Source: Ophiostoma sp. CBS 140.51 | Taxonomy: Eukaryota; Ascomycota; Sordariomycetes; Ophiostomatales; Ophiostomataceae | Assembly (NCBI GenBank): GCA_029298735.1 | Contig: JANSLP010000005.1 | Span: 124,001 to 188,000 of the forward strand | Direction of reading: 5' to 3' | Length of the DNA stretch: 64,000 bases | In this document: positions 24,675 through 34,705 of the stretch, one piece after another | Position numbering within the stretch: position 1 is the stretch's first letter | Layout: every line of letters starts with the position of its first letter | The notes under the pieces: generated by a model | What the model was told of the DNA's origin: nothing | What the model saw: only the letters and a program-made list of their open reading frames with translations | Databases searched by the model: none | Made by a program: the position numbers and the translations under genes

Positions 24675-25830
24675 TGTGGTCAATTCGCTCTGTCAATCGC
24701 GGAGCGTGTGTATGTGAGTCGAAGATTTGTGGAGGATCGTCGGTCGCAGCGGCACACGGGTGTCGAGGGGCCGTTGTTCGTCGTCAATTGTGTCGCCGTC
24801 GTGGAAGTGGTGATGCGATGGTCCGAAAACGAGAAGCAACGCCAGCGCCCAGAAAGCCGCAAAATAATCGAGAGCCTCGGATTGGGTGGTTTCTGGGCTC
24901 CGTTTTTCCCGCTCCCTGGGCGACAAGGGCGACAAGGCGCTGAAATGGTGCTGCAGGGCGCTGAGCTCCAGGCGGCATAACGCTGTATCTGGCACGTCCT
25001 CTATAAAAGTGGGGCCTCTTCATGGCCCCATCTCAACTCAGCGGCAGCTCTCGGATTATTAGATACGCCGAGAAGCGGCTGGCCGTGTTCGCCGCTTCCC
25101 TCCCTCCCTCTCTCTTGTCTGTGAAAGACTCGCTCGATTCGAAGAAGGAAAGCGCCAATGGCTGTGAGCCGTCTGCGCTGGCCATCTCTGCTCCTTGCAT
25201 TCTCTGGCAACCACGACCTATCGTCACATCAACCACCCTTTTTCTCAACAACCTCCGACGACAAAAATCTCTCCTTTTATCCACGACAGCCACCCACGAC
25301 CACGAACCAGCGTTTCTCCCCAACGTCAATTTCTTTGTCCCCTTCGTTGCACCGATTCCCCCGACCGACGACACGACGGAACGAGAATCCCTAGCTTCGT
25401 GGCGCCTCCTGGATTTTTCTTTATTGACGATATTTTGCTAAAAAGGTAAGGAAGACAAGATGAGCTTTTGCTGGTGGTCTCTGCACGATTGTCTTGAGAC
25501 GATTAAGACGACGCGAGAGCTGTGGTGCCTGTTTGGAGAGCCTCGAGATCTAATACGTTTTGCGCCTCCAGCATCGTTTAACCTCCCTCTTACCCATCGA
25601 GACCCGCGACGAACAATTCTTCGAATCGACTCGACGGCAAACGCGAATTTCATATTGATCATATTTATCGGGAAGCGGACACAGTAGTCCATTGGCGAAA
25701 AGCTTGCTACAACAAACGCGGCAGGCGACACGCGACTCCATTCTCGGAATTGAGATCTTTAAAAACACAGAAAAAAACAAGGGCTGCCCTGAGCGACCTA
25801 ATTAACGACTGAGATCCAAAGAGAGAGAGG
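24675..25830. other. divergent promoter, complex I subunit and CAF1
   Basis: This is a shared upstream region for two divergent genes. The CAF1 leader contains several upstream ATGs (for example at 25460) and a GTAAGG donor-like site at about 25446, so an untranslated intron is possible. No gene is supported. Confidence 0.5.
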
Positions 25831-27640
25831 ATGCCTCCACCGGTGTCTCGGTTCCAGGGTGGACCGAACACCATCTACCACCAGTACAATGCCCATCCAC
25901 AAGCCGGCCACCCGGGCGCCCAGCACCCGTCACTTGGCCAGCAGTCATATCTGAATCCGGCGGCAGCAGCAGCGGCAGCGGCACAGATGAATCCCTTTGG
26001 CGCCAACGGCGGCCTCAGCCTGGCAGCAGCAGCGTCAATGAACCCAGGTGCAGGCGGTTTTGGCGTGGGCGACAACTCGGGCCTGGCCAGCCAGGCGGCA
26101 CGGCTGGGCTTTGCACACGGCGCGCAGCTGCAGCAGCAGCAAGCACAACAGCAGGCCGCCCAGCAGGCACAACAATCACACGTGCAACAGCTGCACCACC
26201 AGCAGGTGCAGCACGCACAGCAACAACACCACAACCACCACCACCAGCTGCACGCGGCGCTGGGTGAGCCGCATCAAGGGCGGATGCCGGCCAAGGGCAG
26301 AATACGAGAGGTCTGGAAGCACAACCTGGTGGAAGAGATGGCTGCAATCCGCGATCTTGTGGATAAGTACCCGTATATTGCTATGGTAGGTCTACCCGCG
26401 CTCTCTTGGATGTATGACGATAACGTGCGTCCCCTCTAACTCTCTACAGGATACAGAATTCCCCGGCGTTGTTGCTCGGCCCATGGGCAGCTTCCGCGGC
26501 AAGAGCGACTACCACTACCAATGTCTGCGGACAAACGTCGACCTGCTGCGCGTCATCCAGATCGGCATTACCCTCTTTAACGAGGACGGCGAGACCCCGC
26601 CTGCACGCCCCGTGTCGACTGATGCCGCTGAGCTTGGCGGCCCTGTTGGCGGCCGTCGTGGTCACCAGGGCGGCTCGCTGCCATACTCATGGCAGTTCAA
26701 CTTCAAGTTCTCGCTCAAGGACGACATGTACAACCAGACGTCCATCGACTCGCTGGTTCAGGCCGGCATCGATTTCAACATCATGGACCGTGACGGCATC
26801 GACCCGGTCGACTTTGCTGCCCTGCTGATACCCTCGGGCCTGGTGTGCTTCGACGAGGTGCACTGGATTTCTTTCCACGGCGGCTACGACTTTGGCTACT
26901 TGACCAAGCTGCTGCACTGCAAGCCGCTGCCTAGTGACGAGATCGAGTTTGACCAAATTATGAAGCTGTACTTTCCCTCGACCTTTGACGTTAAGCATCT
27001 CATGAAGCACGCCATCCGCATGCACAACTCGGGCCAGTTGACCCCCAGCGATGCCTCGTCCGTCGAGGTCCTACAAAAGTTTGAGCACAAGTCGGGTCTC
27101 GAGAACATTGCCGAGGCCCTCAAGGTTAAGCGCGTTGGCGCCGCCCACCAGGCCGGCTCTGATAGTCTGTTGACCGGCCGCGTCTTTTTCCAGATGCGCG
27201 AGAAGATTTTCCATGGCGAGATCCCCTCGGAGCAGGTCGGTAAGGTCTGGGGTCTTATGGTGCCGGACATTACCCCTGTCCCGGGTGTCGGCCACCTCGG
27301 CGGCTTCAGCAACCGCTACGGCGGCATGATAATGGGCGCGACAGGCGGTGGTAGTGCTGGTGGCGGCAATTCTGGTGCCAATGCTGGCGGTCTCGGCGGT
27401 GGCGACGGTGCTGCCGACGGTACTCCCGGCAGCAGCAATGGCATGAACGGCGCTAACGGCAACAACGCAAACGGCAACACGACCAACGGCGGTGCGCCCA
27501 GCACACCACACACGTCGACGGCCGGTCTTGTCAACACACCCGCGGCGGGCAGCCACAACACCAATAGCATGGGTATGGGCCCGATGACTCCTGGCGGCGG
27601 CGGCGGCGTTTTCGGTAGCTTCGCATTCGGCCGCAGCTAG
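25831..27640 (+). CDS. POP2: CCR4-NOT deadenylase subunit CAF1/POP2
   Basis: CAF1 is the DEDD-type 3'-5' exonuclease that shortens mRNA poly(A) tails. The exons 25831..26385 and 26450..27640 give 581 aa; the 64-nt intron (GTAGGT donor, CTACAG acceptor) joins PYIAM to DTEFPG, placing the first catalytic pair at Asp186/Glu188. Residues 1-150 are Gln/His/Ala-rich. The nuclease spans roughly 155-475: IREVWKHNLVEEM, DTEFPGVVARP, YHYQCLRTNVDLLRVIQIG, FHGGYDFGYLTK, and the AHQAGSDSLLT motif with the last catalytic His/Asp. An insert rich in Pro/Gly (about 230-250) lies before the SWQFNFKF strand. The C-terminus is Gly/Asn/Thr-rich and ends GVFGSFAFGRS. The same frame stays open past the stop except for a second TAG; see the finding. 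Confidence 0.96.
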
Positions 27641-27770
27641 GGCTCTGGCGTCAATGATACATCTCCTCCGCCTCCACCTCCTCCACCTGGTCTTGGTCCA
27701 CCTGTTCTCGCTCCAAATGTTCCTACTGGGTTTGGTTTATCGCCAAACTACTTGCAAAGACCGGGACAAC

Positions 27771-27814
27771 CAGGACAACCGGGACAACCGGGACAACCGG
27801 GACAACCGGGGCCT
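27771..27814 (+). repeat. 9-bp CCGGGACAA tandem repeat
   Basis: Five near-perfect 9-mers (one copy with CCAGGACAA), each encoding Pro-Gly-Gln in the CAF1 frame, lie just before the second in-frame TAG. Confidence 0.85.
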
Positions 27815-28054
27815 TAGGTGGCTCCGATTCCACCGCCACCGGGTCTACTGCCACCGGGTCTAGGTGCAATTGGTCCTCCACCGCGATCCGTTTCCATGCA
27901 GGAGCCGGGACTAGCTAGTAGGAGATTTGGAAGCCCAGGACGAGGGCGAGGACGAGGACGAGGATTTGTGGGGAGAGGAGGAAGGGGAGGGATAGGAGGG
28001 ATGGGTAGCCATGGTAGGAACCTGATGCCAATGCAGCCTCTGGGTATGCCTACG

Positions 28055-28165
28055 CCTATGCCTACGCCAACGCCTATGCCGATGCCGATGCCAATGCCAA
28101 TGGAGATGGATACAATTATGCCAATGGACATGCAGATGGGCATGCAGATGGAGATGGACATTGGA
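28055..28165 (+). repeat. degenerate CCTATG/CCGATG hexamer repeats
   Basis: Interspersed hexamers such as CCTATG, CCTACG, CCAATG and CAGATG encode alternating Met-Pro then Met-Gln/Glu/Asp in the CAF1 frame. The tract is also open on the other strand, as expected for hexamer repeats without stops. Confidence 0.75.
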
Positions 28166-28246
28166 GCTCCGACTATGGCAGACAAAAATGGCACGGTGGC
28201 ACACGGATCAGGCCGAAGCGTCTCGGTGGACGGAAGGTGGCCTTGA

Positions 28247-29126
28247 CGTCTTGACCTCCTCCTCGCCGCCCCATTACCCCCCTTTCCGTTTCATCTCTTA
28301 AGTGTCCGACGTGGGCCGACGTGTATAATTTTTTCCTTTTTCATTGTTTTAGGTTTTGAGTTTTGAGTTTATTGTTTGGTTTGTGTGAGTCATCTCATTT
28401 TCTGCAGTCTTTTTCTGTTCTTTTATTTAAAAGAGAATATTCATTTCTGTTCTCTTTCCCCCCATTTGTTTTATTGGTCAGTCTTATTTTCTAGGAGGAG
28501 TAAAACAAGAGAAAGAGATATCAAAACGGAAAACATGGGACATGGGCGAGAAATGGGCAGGTAGAAGAGGACGGGTATTGTTTTTGCTCTCTGTATGGAG
28601 TATTGTTTTGGCTGCATATTCTTTTCCAGCCATTGTGTATCTAGGTAGTCTTTCTTTCTCTCTTTCGTGCGCGGTGTTTATTCATATTTTACGTTGTGTC
28701 TTATTTTCTCCTCCATGTACGTTTTGGGTCCTCGTTGGTGTAGGTGTACAGGAATCTCGTCATTACGTGCGTTACCTTCATCTCGTCTGTTATGAAATGC
28801 ACTGTGATTTAAAAGTGAAAACAATGTGATATTGATACTGGTCGGTAGTCATTTGTGTATGACAGAAATTAAATGCAATCTTTTGCGCCGCGATCCATTC
28901 CTGGACGCCTATGGACAATATACAAGATGAAAAAGAGGGGGGGAAAGAAGAAAAAGACGTTGGAGAAGCGTGGAGAACAATAATGCAATAAGACCAAGCA
29001 GTGCGCCGTCCCATGCTGATAAAGGGAATTCAAAAACCAAAAAAAATAAGAGGTAAAACAAAAACGAAGTGATAACTAAACCAATAACTCTCTGCAAACA
29101 AAAACGAGACAACAAAAGGCAATTAT
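28247..29126. other. convergent intergenic spacer
   Basis: T-rich 3' flank of CAF1 followed by the 3' flank of the leftward GID9 gene. Nothing else is supported. Confidence 0.6.
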
Positions 29127-30622
29127 TTAAGTGATAAAGACCTTCTTTGCGTCGTTGAGATGGAAAATCTCGTTTGTACGTAGATCCCGGATCTGGTCGG
29201 CTGGCAACCCGGTCTTGCGTGCATACTCGAGCAGCCGCTCCATACCGTAGGCGTGGCCGTTGGGCAGCAGCTTGAGGTCGTGCTCGACGTGGCTCTTGCT
29301 ATGATGCGCATAGGGTACATGGCGTGCGAGCTGGTTGAGTTCGATGGAGCAGATGGGACAGATGGACGTGCCCATTTGCTGGCCCTGGTGCATAGTCCTG
29401 GCAAACGGTGACCGTTTCAGCTTGCTGTCGTCAGTGGATGATGCCCCGTTGGACGTTGACTGTGAGGCGCCGTTTCCGTTCAAATGGCTGATACCATTAC
29501 TGATAGAACTGATAGATATGCCGGTAATGGTTGGAATGGGCGCTGGCTCGGGCGCAGGAGACGAGTGGCAAGCTGGCGTCTTGAGCGCTGAGAGACCCGA
29601 CGAGAGCGCCAGGTGCAGCAGCGGGACAGACGGCAGCGACAGCAGCTGGTTGTGCGTGCTGGTAAACAGGTTGGCCAGCATGGCCCAGCGCTCGTTGTTC
29701 CACAGATCTGAATACTCATGGGGCGCTTCTGCGGCCGGGTAACACATGAGAGCCGATGCCTGTTCGCACTCTGTTGGATACGACGTGTAGAAGGGCGTCA
29801 GGTAGCGGCGGGCGTGGTTGACGGCATCGCCAAGGCGGGCCAGGTCCTGGCTGCGGACCATCTCGATGAATTGCTGGAAGCGCAGCATGAACTCGAGCTT
29901 GCTCTCCATCTTGCGCAGCTCTTTCTTGTTGTCGGTGCACCACGCCAGCGCCTCGGTGACGCTGTGATCACGCAGCAGCCGCTGGCGGATCTGGGACATG
30001 TTGGCAAACGTATCAATATCCACCAGATCACGAAGAGCACCCGAAGCGTCGTCATCAACCAAAGCGGCGGCACTCGAGTTGTAGCCGTGCCGTAAGAGGT
30101 AGTCGACCAGCAGCCGGTCGAGGCGGCGGCGGCTCCAGGTCTCGTAGGCAACGTCGTCGAGGGAGTGCATGCTGGCAAGCTCGGCTAAGTGGGCGGTGCG
30201 GGCGTCGACCTGGCGGTAGATCTTGGCCTCTTCGTCGGCGCAGGCCTCGAGCTTGCGCTTCATACCGCGCATACGGGCGACCATGCCGTCGAGGCTCTTG
30301 AGGACATCGTCGGTGGATGTGGCGGAGCCGGCATTCTTGAGGCCGTTGGTGGCGGCTTCTTTGAGGGAGTTTTTCACGGAAGTGCTCTCCTTTTCGACGA
30401 TAAAGTGGGCAGAGCGGAAGTTCTTTCGGAGGAGCTCGTAGGGTAATCGGAGGAGTGGTTGGTCCTGGAGTGAGGGAGGCAATGTTAGCTTCGGAAGTCG
30501 AAGAGAGAGGGGGAGAGAACAAGGAGAGCAATGAAAGACAGAAAGTGAAGAGGAAGAGGAAGAAACTTTACAAGAAGAAGGTGGTTGGCCTTATCGATCC
30601 GCGTGGCATCGTGGTTGGCCAT
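29127..30622 (-). CDS. FYV10: GID/CTLH E3 ligase subunit GID9 (FYV10/MAEA)
   Basis: This is the RING-like subunit that pairs with GID2/RMD5 in the GID (CTLH) ubiquitin ligase; in yeast the complex destroys gluconeogenic enzymes when glucose returns. The exons 30622..30572 and 30464..29127 give 462 aa. The 107-nt intron (GTAAAG donor, CTCCAG acceptor) follows the 17-residue first exon and restores KANHLLL-DQPLLRLPYELL. Domains in order: a helical N-terminus with FRSAHFIVEKE; a LisH motif near 131-165 (RRRLDRLLVDYLLRHGYNSS); CTLH (about 170-230, ALAWCTDNKKELRKMES); a CRA region; a low-complexity Asn/Ser/Gly insert near 320-360; and a degenerate RING-Gid at about 385-450 (CPICSIELNQLARHVPYAHH). 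The metal ligands are His-rich, as in the family. The first-exon start is supported by the conserved N-terminus. Confidence 0.94.
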
Positions 30623-31407
30623 CGTGCAGCTGTCTCTGTCTCTGTCTCGCAGAGATCACGATGCCGATGCTGCTGGCTTGGATGAGCGAGATTCGATAGT
30701 CTCCAGGCGTTCCAGACGCCAATTCGAACTCTCGTGGTGTCGTCAAAGTGAAGAAACCAAAAAAGTCGAGTCGATGCAGAAGTGACGTATAAGAAAGGCG
30801 GCGAGTTCGGCTTCTAGCCTGTGATCCAGTGACCTCACTATCGGTGCTGGGCCGCAATAACGGTAAAGGCGGGTGAGCTGCGGCTGGGAGGCGGTATCTG
30901 CATGCGAGTAGAGAGTTGGAGTGGGATGGCGAAGGTGGCGAGTTATTTATATTGTTTCGACGAGTTTTGGGCAGTTTGGCAGCTTCTTTACTTTCCCAAG
31001 CCGCCTATGTTCGTTGCTTTGAAGTCCTTCGTTCCTTCCTGGCGGGCGATGGATGGCGGACGGCTGGGGGAAGGAGGAGGTGAGGAGAGGTGACGGAAGA
31101 GCACCTTCTCCGGTTTCCGCCATAGATGGGTTGGGTTAGAGCGGTGATAACTGATTCAGGGAAGGAGCTGCCGCCTTTGGTCCAAGCTTTTGGGTGGGGC
31201 TACAGTGGGAGTGATGCCGGATGTCCGCTGAAACGGAATTCTACAGGGCTCCTTCCTCAAAATACAGTGACTCTTGGCTGGCGCATTGACCTTTTTCTCA
31301 GAAATGTCTGCTCTCAAACTCACAACCGCAGCCATTCGATGTGGACAAGGCTGGCATATTTCGAGGTCAAAATGGAAAGCAAAAAAGACTCCAAACGCAA
31401 AAGGAGC

Positions 31408-31418
31408 AAAAAAAGAAA
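31408..31418 (-). terminator. RNA polymerase III terminator of tRNA-Arg
   Basis: On the minus strand, four bases after the discriminator, TTTC is followed by T7 (31414..31408), a standard Pol III stop signal. Confidence 0.85.
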
Positions 31419-31421
31419 TCC

Positions 31422-31493
31422 CGATCCAGGCAGGGATCGAACCTGCAATCTCTTGGTTCGTAGCCAAGCGCCTTGCCATTTGGCCACTGGACC
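31422..31493 (-). tRNA. tRNA-Arg (anticodon ACG)
   Basis: On the minus strand the acceptor arms GGTCCAG and CTGGATC pair over 7 bp (one G-T), and 31422 gives the discriminator G. The D stem is GCC/GGC with GG in the loop. The anticodon stem CTTGG/CCAAG holds the loop CTACGAA, so the anticodon is ACG. The variable loop is 5 nt and the T arm is GCAGG-TTCGATC-CCTGC. There is no intron. It would read CGU/CGC/CGA after A34-to-inosine editing. A run of seven T follows the 3' end. Confidence 0.96.
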
Positions 31494-31983
31494 CGTTTTC
31501 TGATGGGACGCCATCAAGAAGCAGACTTTTTGAACCCTCCGTCGGGTGTCAAGTCGGAGGGATCGACATCTGCAAAGGCTTGAGTGAATGTGTGGACTTT
31601 GAAGCAGTTCAAGATATCTAACCTGCCTCCTGCTTCGAGAACATATCAGAATCGGTTCTCTGGCCTCTTGCTCTTGCCTATTTGGTCACGGGCTGTCAAC
31701 TACGTTAAAGTTCAGCATTTGTACAGGGAAAGAGCGGTTCACGGGCTGCAATTTTGAGACACTGTGGCAGACAGTACGAGAACACAGTCTGTCCAGGCAA
31801 GCTGTGTGGTCACTTGACACACCCAAGAAGAGGGTGTGAAGGTGCCGGTGGCTCGTCAATGCAATGGGAAACGAGGCACATTTATATATGCTGAAATACA
31901 AATACATGTTCTTCCAGAGTCGGGTGTAAGTCTTCAACATAGACATCCGGGCGCATGCACAGTGTACTTATTTTCGCACTGTA

Positions 31984-32382
31984 CTAAATGGAGTCATGTG
32001 CTGGAATCGCCGTCCACGGCGTACAGACAACAACCGGAGGCGCTCTCGGCGCTGAAGACACACACTCGGGAACTGGAAAGCTGTAGCTGAGCTGCCACTC
32101 GGGATTTCGTGCTGCAACATCTTGCACCTCTTCGCCGCTGCCCGATTGTCTCAGCCAAAGACTCAGGCCTCCCTCGTGCAAGCTAAACTGGCCAATCACA
32201 GTGTCGCTATTGAGAGGATCCACATCTGGACGTGTCATTGGCCCCATGTTCCCACGAGAGAAGGCGCGATTGGCTGACTGGACACAGCTCTGGCTCGAAA
32301 GAGGTGCTGGAGTGCTCTTTTGTTTGTGCTTGTTCGACCTCCTCAACCGCGCTTTCCATTGTCTACATTGCGCCCGACTCAC
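31984..32382 (-). other. unrecognised 132-codon ATG frame
   Basis: An ATG-initiated frame with a basic, Lys/Arg/Gln-rich start and a more ordinary middle (SDTVIGQFSLHEGGLSLWL) lies between the tRNA and CBF1. There is no family match and no neighbouring exon that I can place. Third-position composition is mixed. It may be a chance frame. Confidence 0.2.
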
Positions 32383-32385
32383 GTG
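32380..32385. promoter_or_regulatory. CACGTG E-box, distal
   Basis: The palindrome CACGTG in context ACTCACGTGT lies 1.35 kb upstream of the CBF1-like ATG. It is the recognition core of CBF1-type bHLH proteins. Occupancy is inference. Confidence 0.4.
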
Positions 32386-32963
32386 TTTTTTTTTTGTGTC
32401 GACTCTCCTTCCTTCTGGATATCTCGGGTTGGTCAGTGTGTCTCGTTCTTTCCGTGAATGTTGTATTCGCCTGGAAAGTGGAAAGTGCAGCGTCGATTTG
32501 CCCTTGTCACTGCTCTATTGTAGGCCTGACGACAGGCGTCAATGACGAGTCAGGTGCATCAGCATACTCGAGGTGTGTGTTCTCCTCTACTGTATATTAA
32601 ATAATGGAATCCTTTTTTAATCGAGGACTCGCAAGACTCTTCATATCTTTGTATTGTTTGTCCTTTTTGCCACTCTTTCCTACTCGGTGCTTGTCCTTTG
32701 GTCTTTCCCCCATCCCGTCTGACGACAGCGGTATTAGCCACCGAAGGCAGCAGGCGCGACCTTGACCTTTGCCCCCGCTTTTCTCCCTCCTCGCCCAAAA
32801 GCGCCCCCTCTTTCCTCCCTTTTCGCGCCTCCGGCCAGTCACAGCGCAGAAAAGTCGATCCACAGCCCCGCCTTTTTCCTCGCCCAGTTGCTCTTTCCGT
32901 CCCTCTCAGTTGCTCTCACCCAGAGCTTTCCCTTATATCTCGCGAAACCCCGTGCTTTCCATC

Positions 32964-32969
32964 CACGTG
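32964..32969. promoter_or_regulatory. CACGTG E-box overlapping a splice donor
   Basis: CACGTG lies about 770 bp upstream of the CBF1-like ATG. Its last three bases are the first three of a GTGAGT donor-like site. Confidence 0.4.
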
Positions 32970-33048
32970 AGTCCTTTCTTCTCTCCTCCTCTCCCTTCCT
33001 CCTCCCACCAAAACTCGTGAAGCATCACCTGACATTGTTTTTCTGCAG
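32967..33048 (+). other. candidate 5'-UTR intron of the CBF1-like gene
   Basis: GTGAGT at 32967, a branch-like CACCTGAC and a T-rich tract ending TTCTGCAG at 33048 bracket 82 nt. The location in a pyrimidine-rich leader and the strong sites make it plausible, but it does not touch the coding frame and so cannot be checked by frame continuity. Confidence 0.4.
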
Positions 33049-33735
33049 CCAAAAAGCGTGACCTTCTCCATCGACAGTTCAACACGAACAATCGCCTGTT
33101 TGGCAATAACGCTCAGAGGTATGTTTCTTTTTTGTTCTCTACTTCTATCCCAGTCCTCCTCTCCCTTCCCTTTCCCACCGCGTCGTCGGCGACAAAAAGG
33201 AGTCAAAATCCAGCTGTCCGTCACGTCGACGCCCTTTTCAACAAGCTTTCCTTTCCCACCCGAAAACAAACAAGAACCCACATTTAAGAGCGCGTCGACG
33301 GCTTCTTACGGCCTTCGTTTGCCGTGTCTCCTGTCGCATATGTCGCCTTTTGTGCTCCTTTTTCACTGTTTTTTCCTGTCGCGCGGTCGCCTTTGCCAGC
33401 TTGTCGCGTTCTGCTCTTTTTGTGCTATTTTGACAGGAAACAGCGAAAGCGACAGGGCAAATGCGCCTTGAGGGAACGCGTGGGGGCGACTTAGAGATGG
33501 CCGGGAATGCGTCATTCGACCTGTCGCAACGCGTTGCTTCAACTTCTCGCCTCACTAGATTGCTATGCCTATAGCGAGACCATTTGCAAGTGCAAGATGT
33601 GTCAGGCAAAAGAAATGCGACAGTTGCCAAGTGACAGCGCCTTTTATAACATGGCGACTTACTTTACACATTTGCTCATGCATGGCTCTAACGTCAACAC
33701 AGTAGCAACTTATTCTTACCCACACTTGACCAAAA

Positions 33736-34705
33736 ATGACTGAGATTGCTCCTGTCGAGCAGTCGCCCGACCCGACTGCGCCGGGCAGCCCCTCGAAGCG
33801 GAAGCGCGGCGCCGAGTCTACCTCTCCCGACGCTCGCCGGTCCAAGCGCGGCGCTGCTGCCCCCGCTGTGCCGACTGCCTTTATGGAGGCCACGGCCCAG
33901 GACCAGGCTGCCCCTGCTGAGGGCGCGGCTGACTTTGGTGCCGTCCCTGCTGCCGGCCAGCCCGCTGTGGCTGAAGACGCAGACCAGACTGCAGGCGCAG
34001 CAGACGCTGCCGCCCAGCAGCAGCGCACCAACGCGGCCAACGCGGCCAACGCGGCGACAGCGGCCGCTGTACTGGACTCCATGTTCCCGCAGCTCACTGT
34101 CCCCGTCCCGACTGAGGAGACCTTTGCCAACCAGCACGTCGACGGCGGCGAGCAGCACCACGGCGACGCATCGGCCTATAGCGCCGGCGACGTGACACAG
34201 GGCGACCTGTCCCTGGACGTGGCGGGCGGTGCCAATGGTGTTGCTAAGCGCCCCATGGCCGGCATCCAGTCCAAGCCCGCTGTCGGCTCCGAGGAGTGGC
34301 ACAAGATGCGCAAGGATAACCACAAAGAGGGTGCGTATACTGGCTTCCATCAACTTGCTTATAAAATCATGCTAACTTTTTCCAGTTGAACGCCGTCGGC
34401 GAGAGACCATCAACGAGGGCATCAACGAGCTTGCCAAGATTGTTCCCGGTTGTGAGAAGAACAAGGGCTCCATCTTACAACGTGCAGTTGTGTTTATTAC
34501 CCAGCTGAAGGAGAACGAAACCCAGAACATTGAGAAGTGGACGCTCGAGAAGCTGCTCACAGAACAGGCCATTGCCGAGCTGTCGGCGTCCAACGACAAG
34601 CTCAAGGCCGAGATTGAGCGCTTGTACGGCGAGCTCGAGACTCTGCGGGGCGAGGGCGCGGGCGCCGCGGGTGGCGAGGAGAAGACGGAGGCGCCGGCCA
34701 GCTAG
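33736..34705 (+). CDS. CBF1: CBF1-like bHLH transcription factor
   Basis: This resembles centromere-binding factor 1, which binds CACGTG and controls sulfur amino-acid genes (and centromeres in yeast). The exons 33736..34330 and 34386..34705 give 304 aa. The 55-nt intron (GTGCGT donor, TTCCAG acceptor) splits the Val199 codon within the basic region. Residues 1-185 are Ala/Pro-rich with a basic patch (SPSKRKRG, RRSKRG), a possible nuclear signal. The bHLH runs from about 187 to 250: basic NHKEVERRRRETINEGINEL carries His196, Glu200 and Arg204, the class B residues that read CACGTG. The HLH has GSILQRAVVFITQLKENE. A leucine/charged coiled coil follows (LSASNDKLKAEIERLYGEL), and the tail is Gly/Ala/Glu-rich. 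The DNA-binding class is clear; the cellular role in this fungus is inferred. Confidence 0.92.

Larger units (their letters stand above)
27641..28246 (+). other. in-frame continuation of CAF1 behind two TAG codons
   Basis: Directly after the CAF1 stop (TAG, 27638-27640) the same frame runs 58 codons to a second TAG at 27815-27817, then 142 codons to TGA at 28244-28246. It encodes polyproline, five PGQ repeats, more Pro/Gly, an RG/RGG box (GRGRGRGRGFVGRGGRGG), then Met-Pro and Met-Gln/Glu repeats. No ATG follows the second stop until 27896. It may be readthrough-coding, a decayed C-terminus or only a repetitive 3' UTR. Codon choice (GGA, CGA, AGG) differs from CAF1 itself. Confidence 0.45.
30623..33735. 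other. intergenic region holding tRNA-Arg and the CBF1 upstream region
   Basis: Apart from tRNA-Arg(ACG) I see no certain gene. An ATG-initiated 132-codon frame at 31984..32382 (-) is open but unrecognised. From about 32700 the plus strand is pyrimidine-rich and leads into the CBF1-like gene; two CACGTG boxes and a candidate leader intron are listed separately. Confidence 0.6.

Noticed and set aside
27615..27817. An intron that would remove both TAG codons after CAF1
   Set aside because: The donor is poor (GTAGCT), there is no pyrimidine tract before CTTAG, and the 203-nt removal would shift the frame away from the long open extension.
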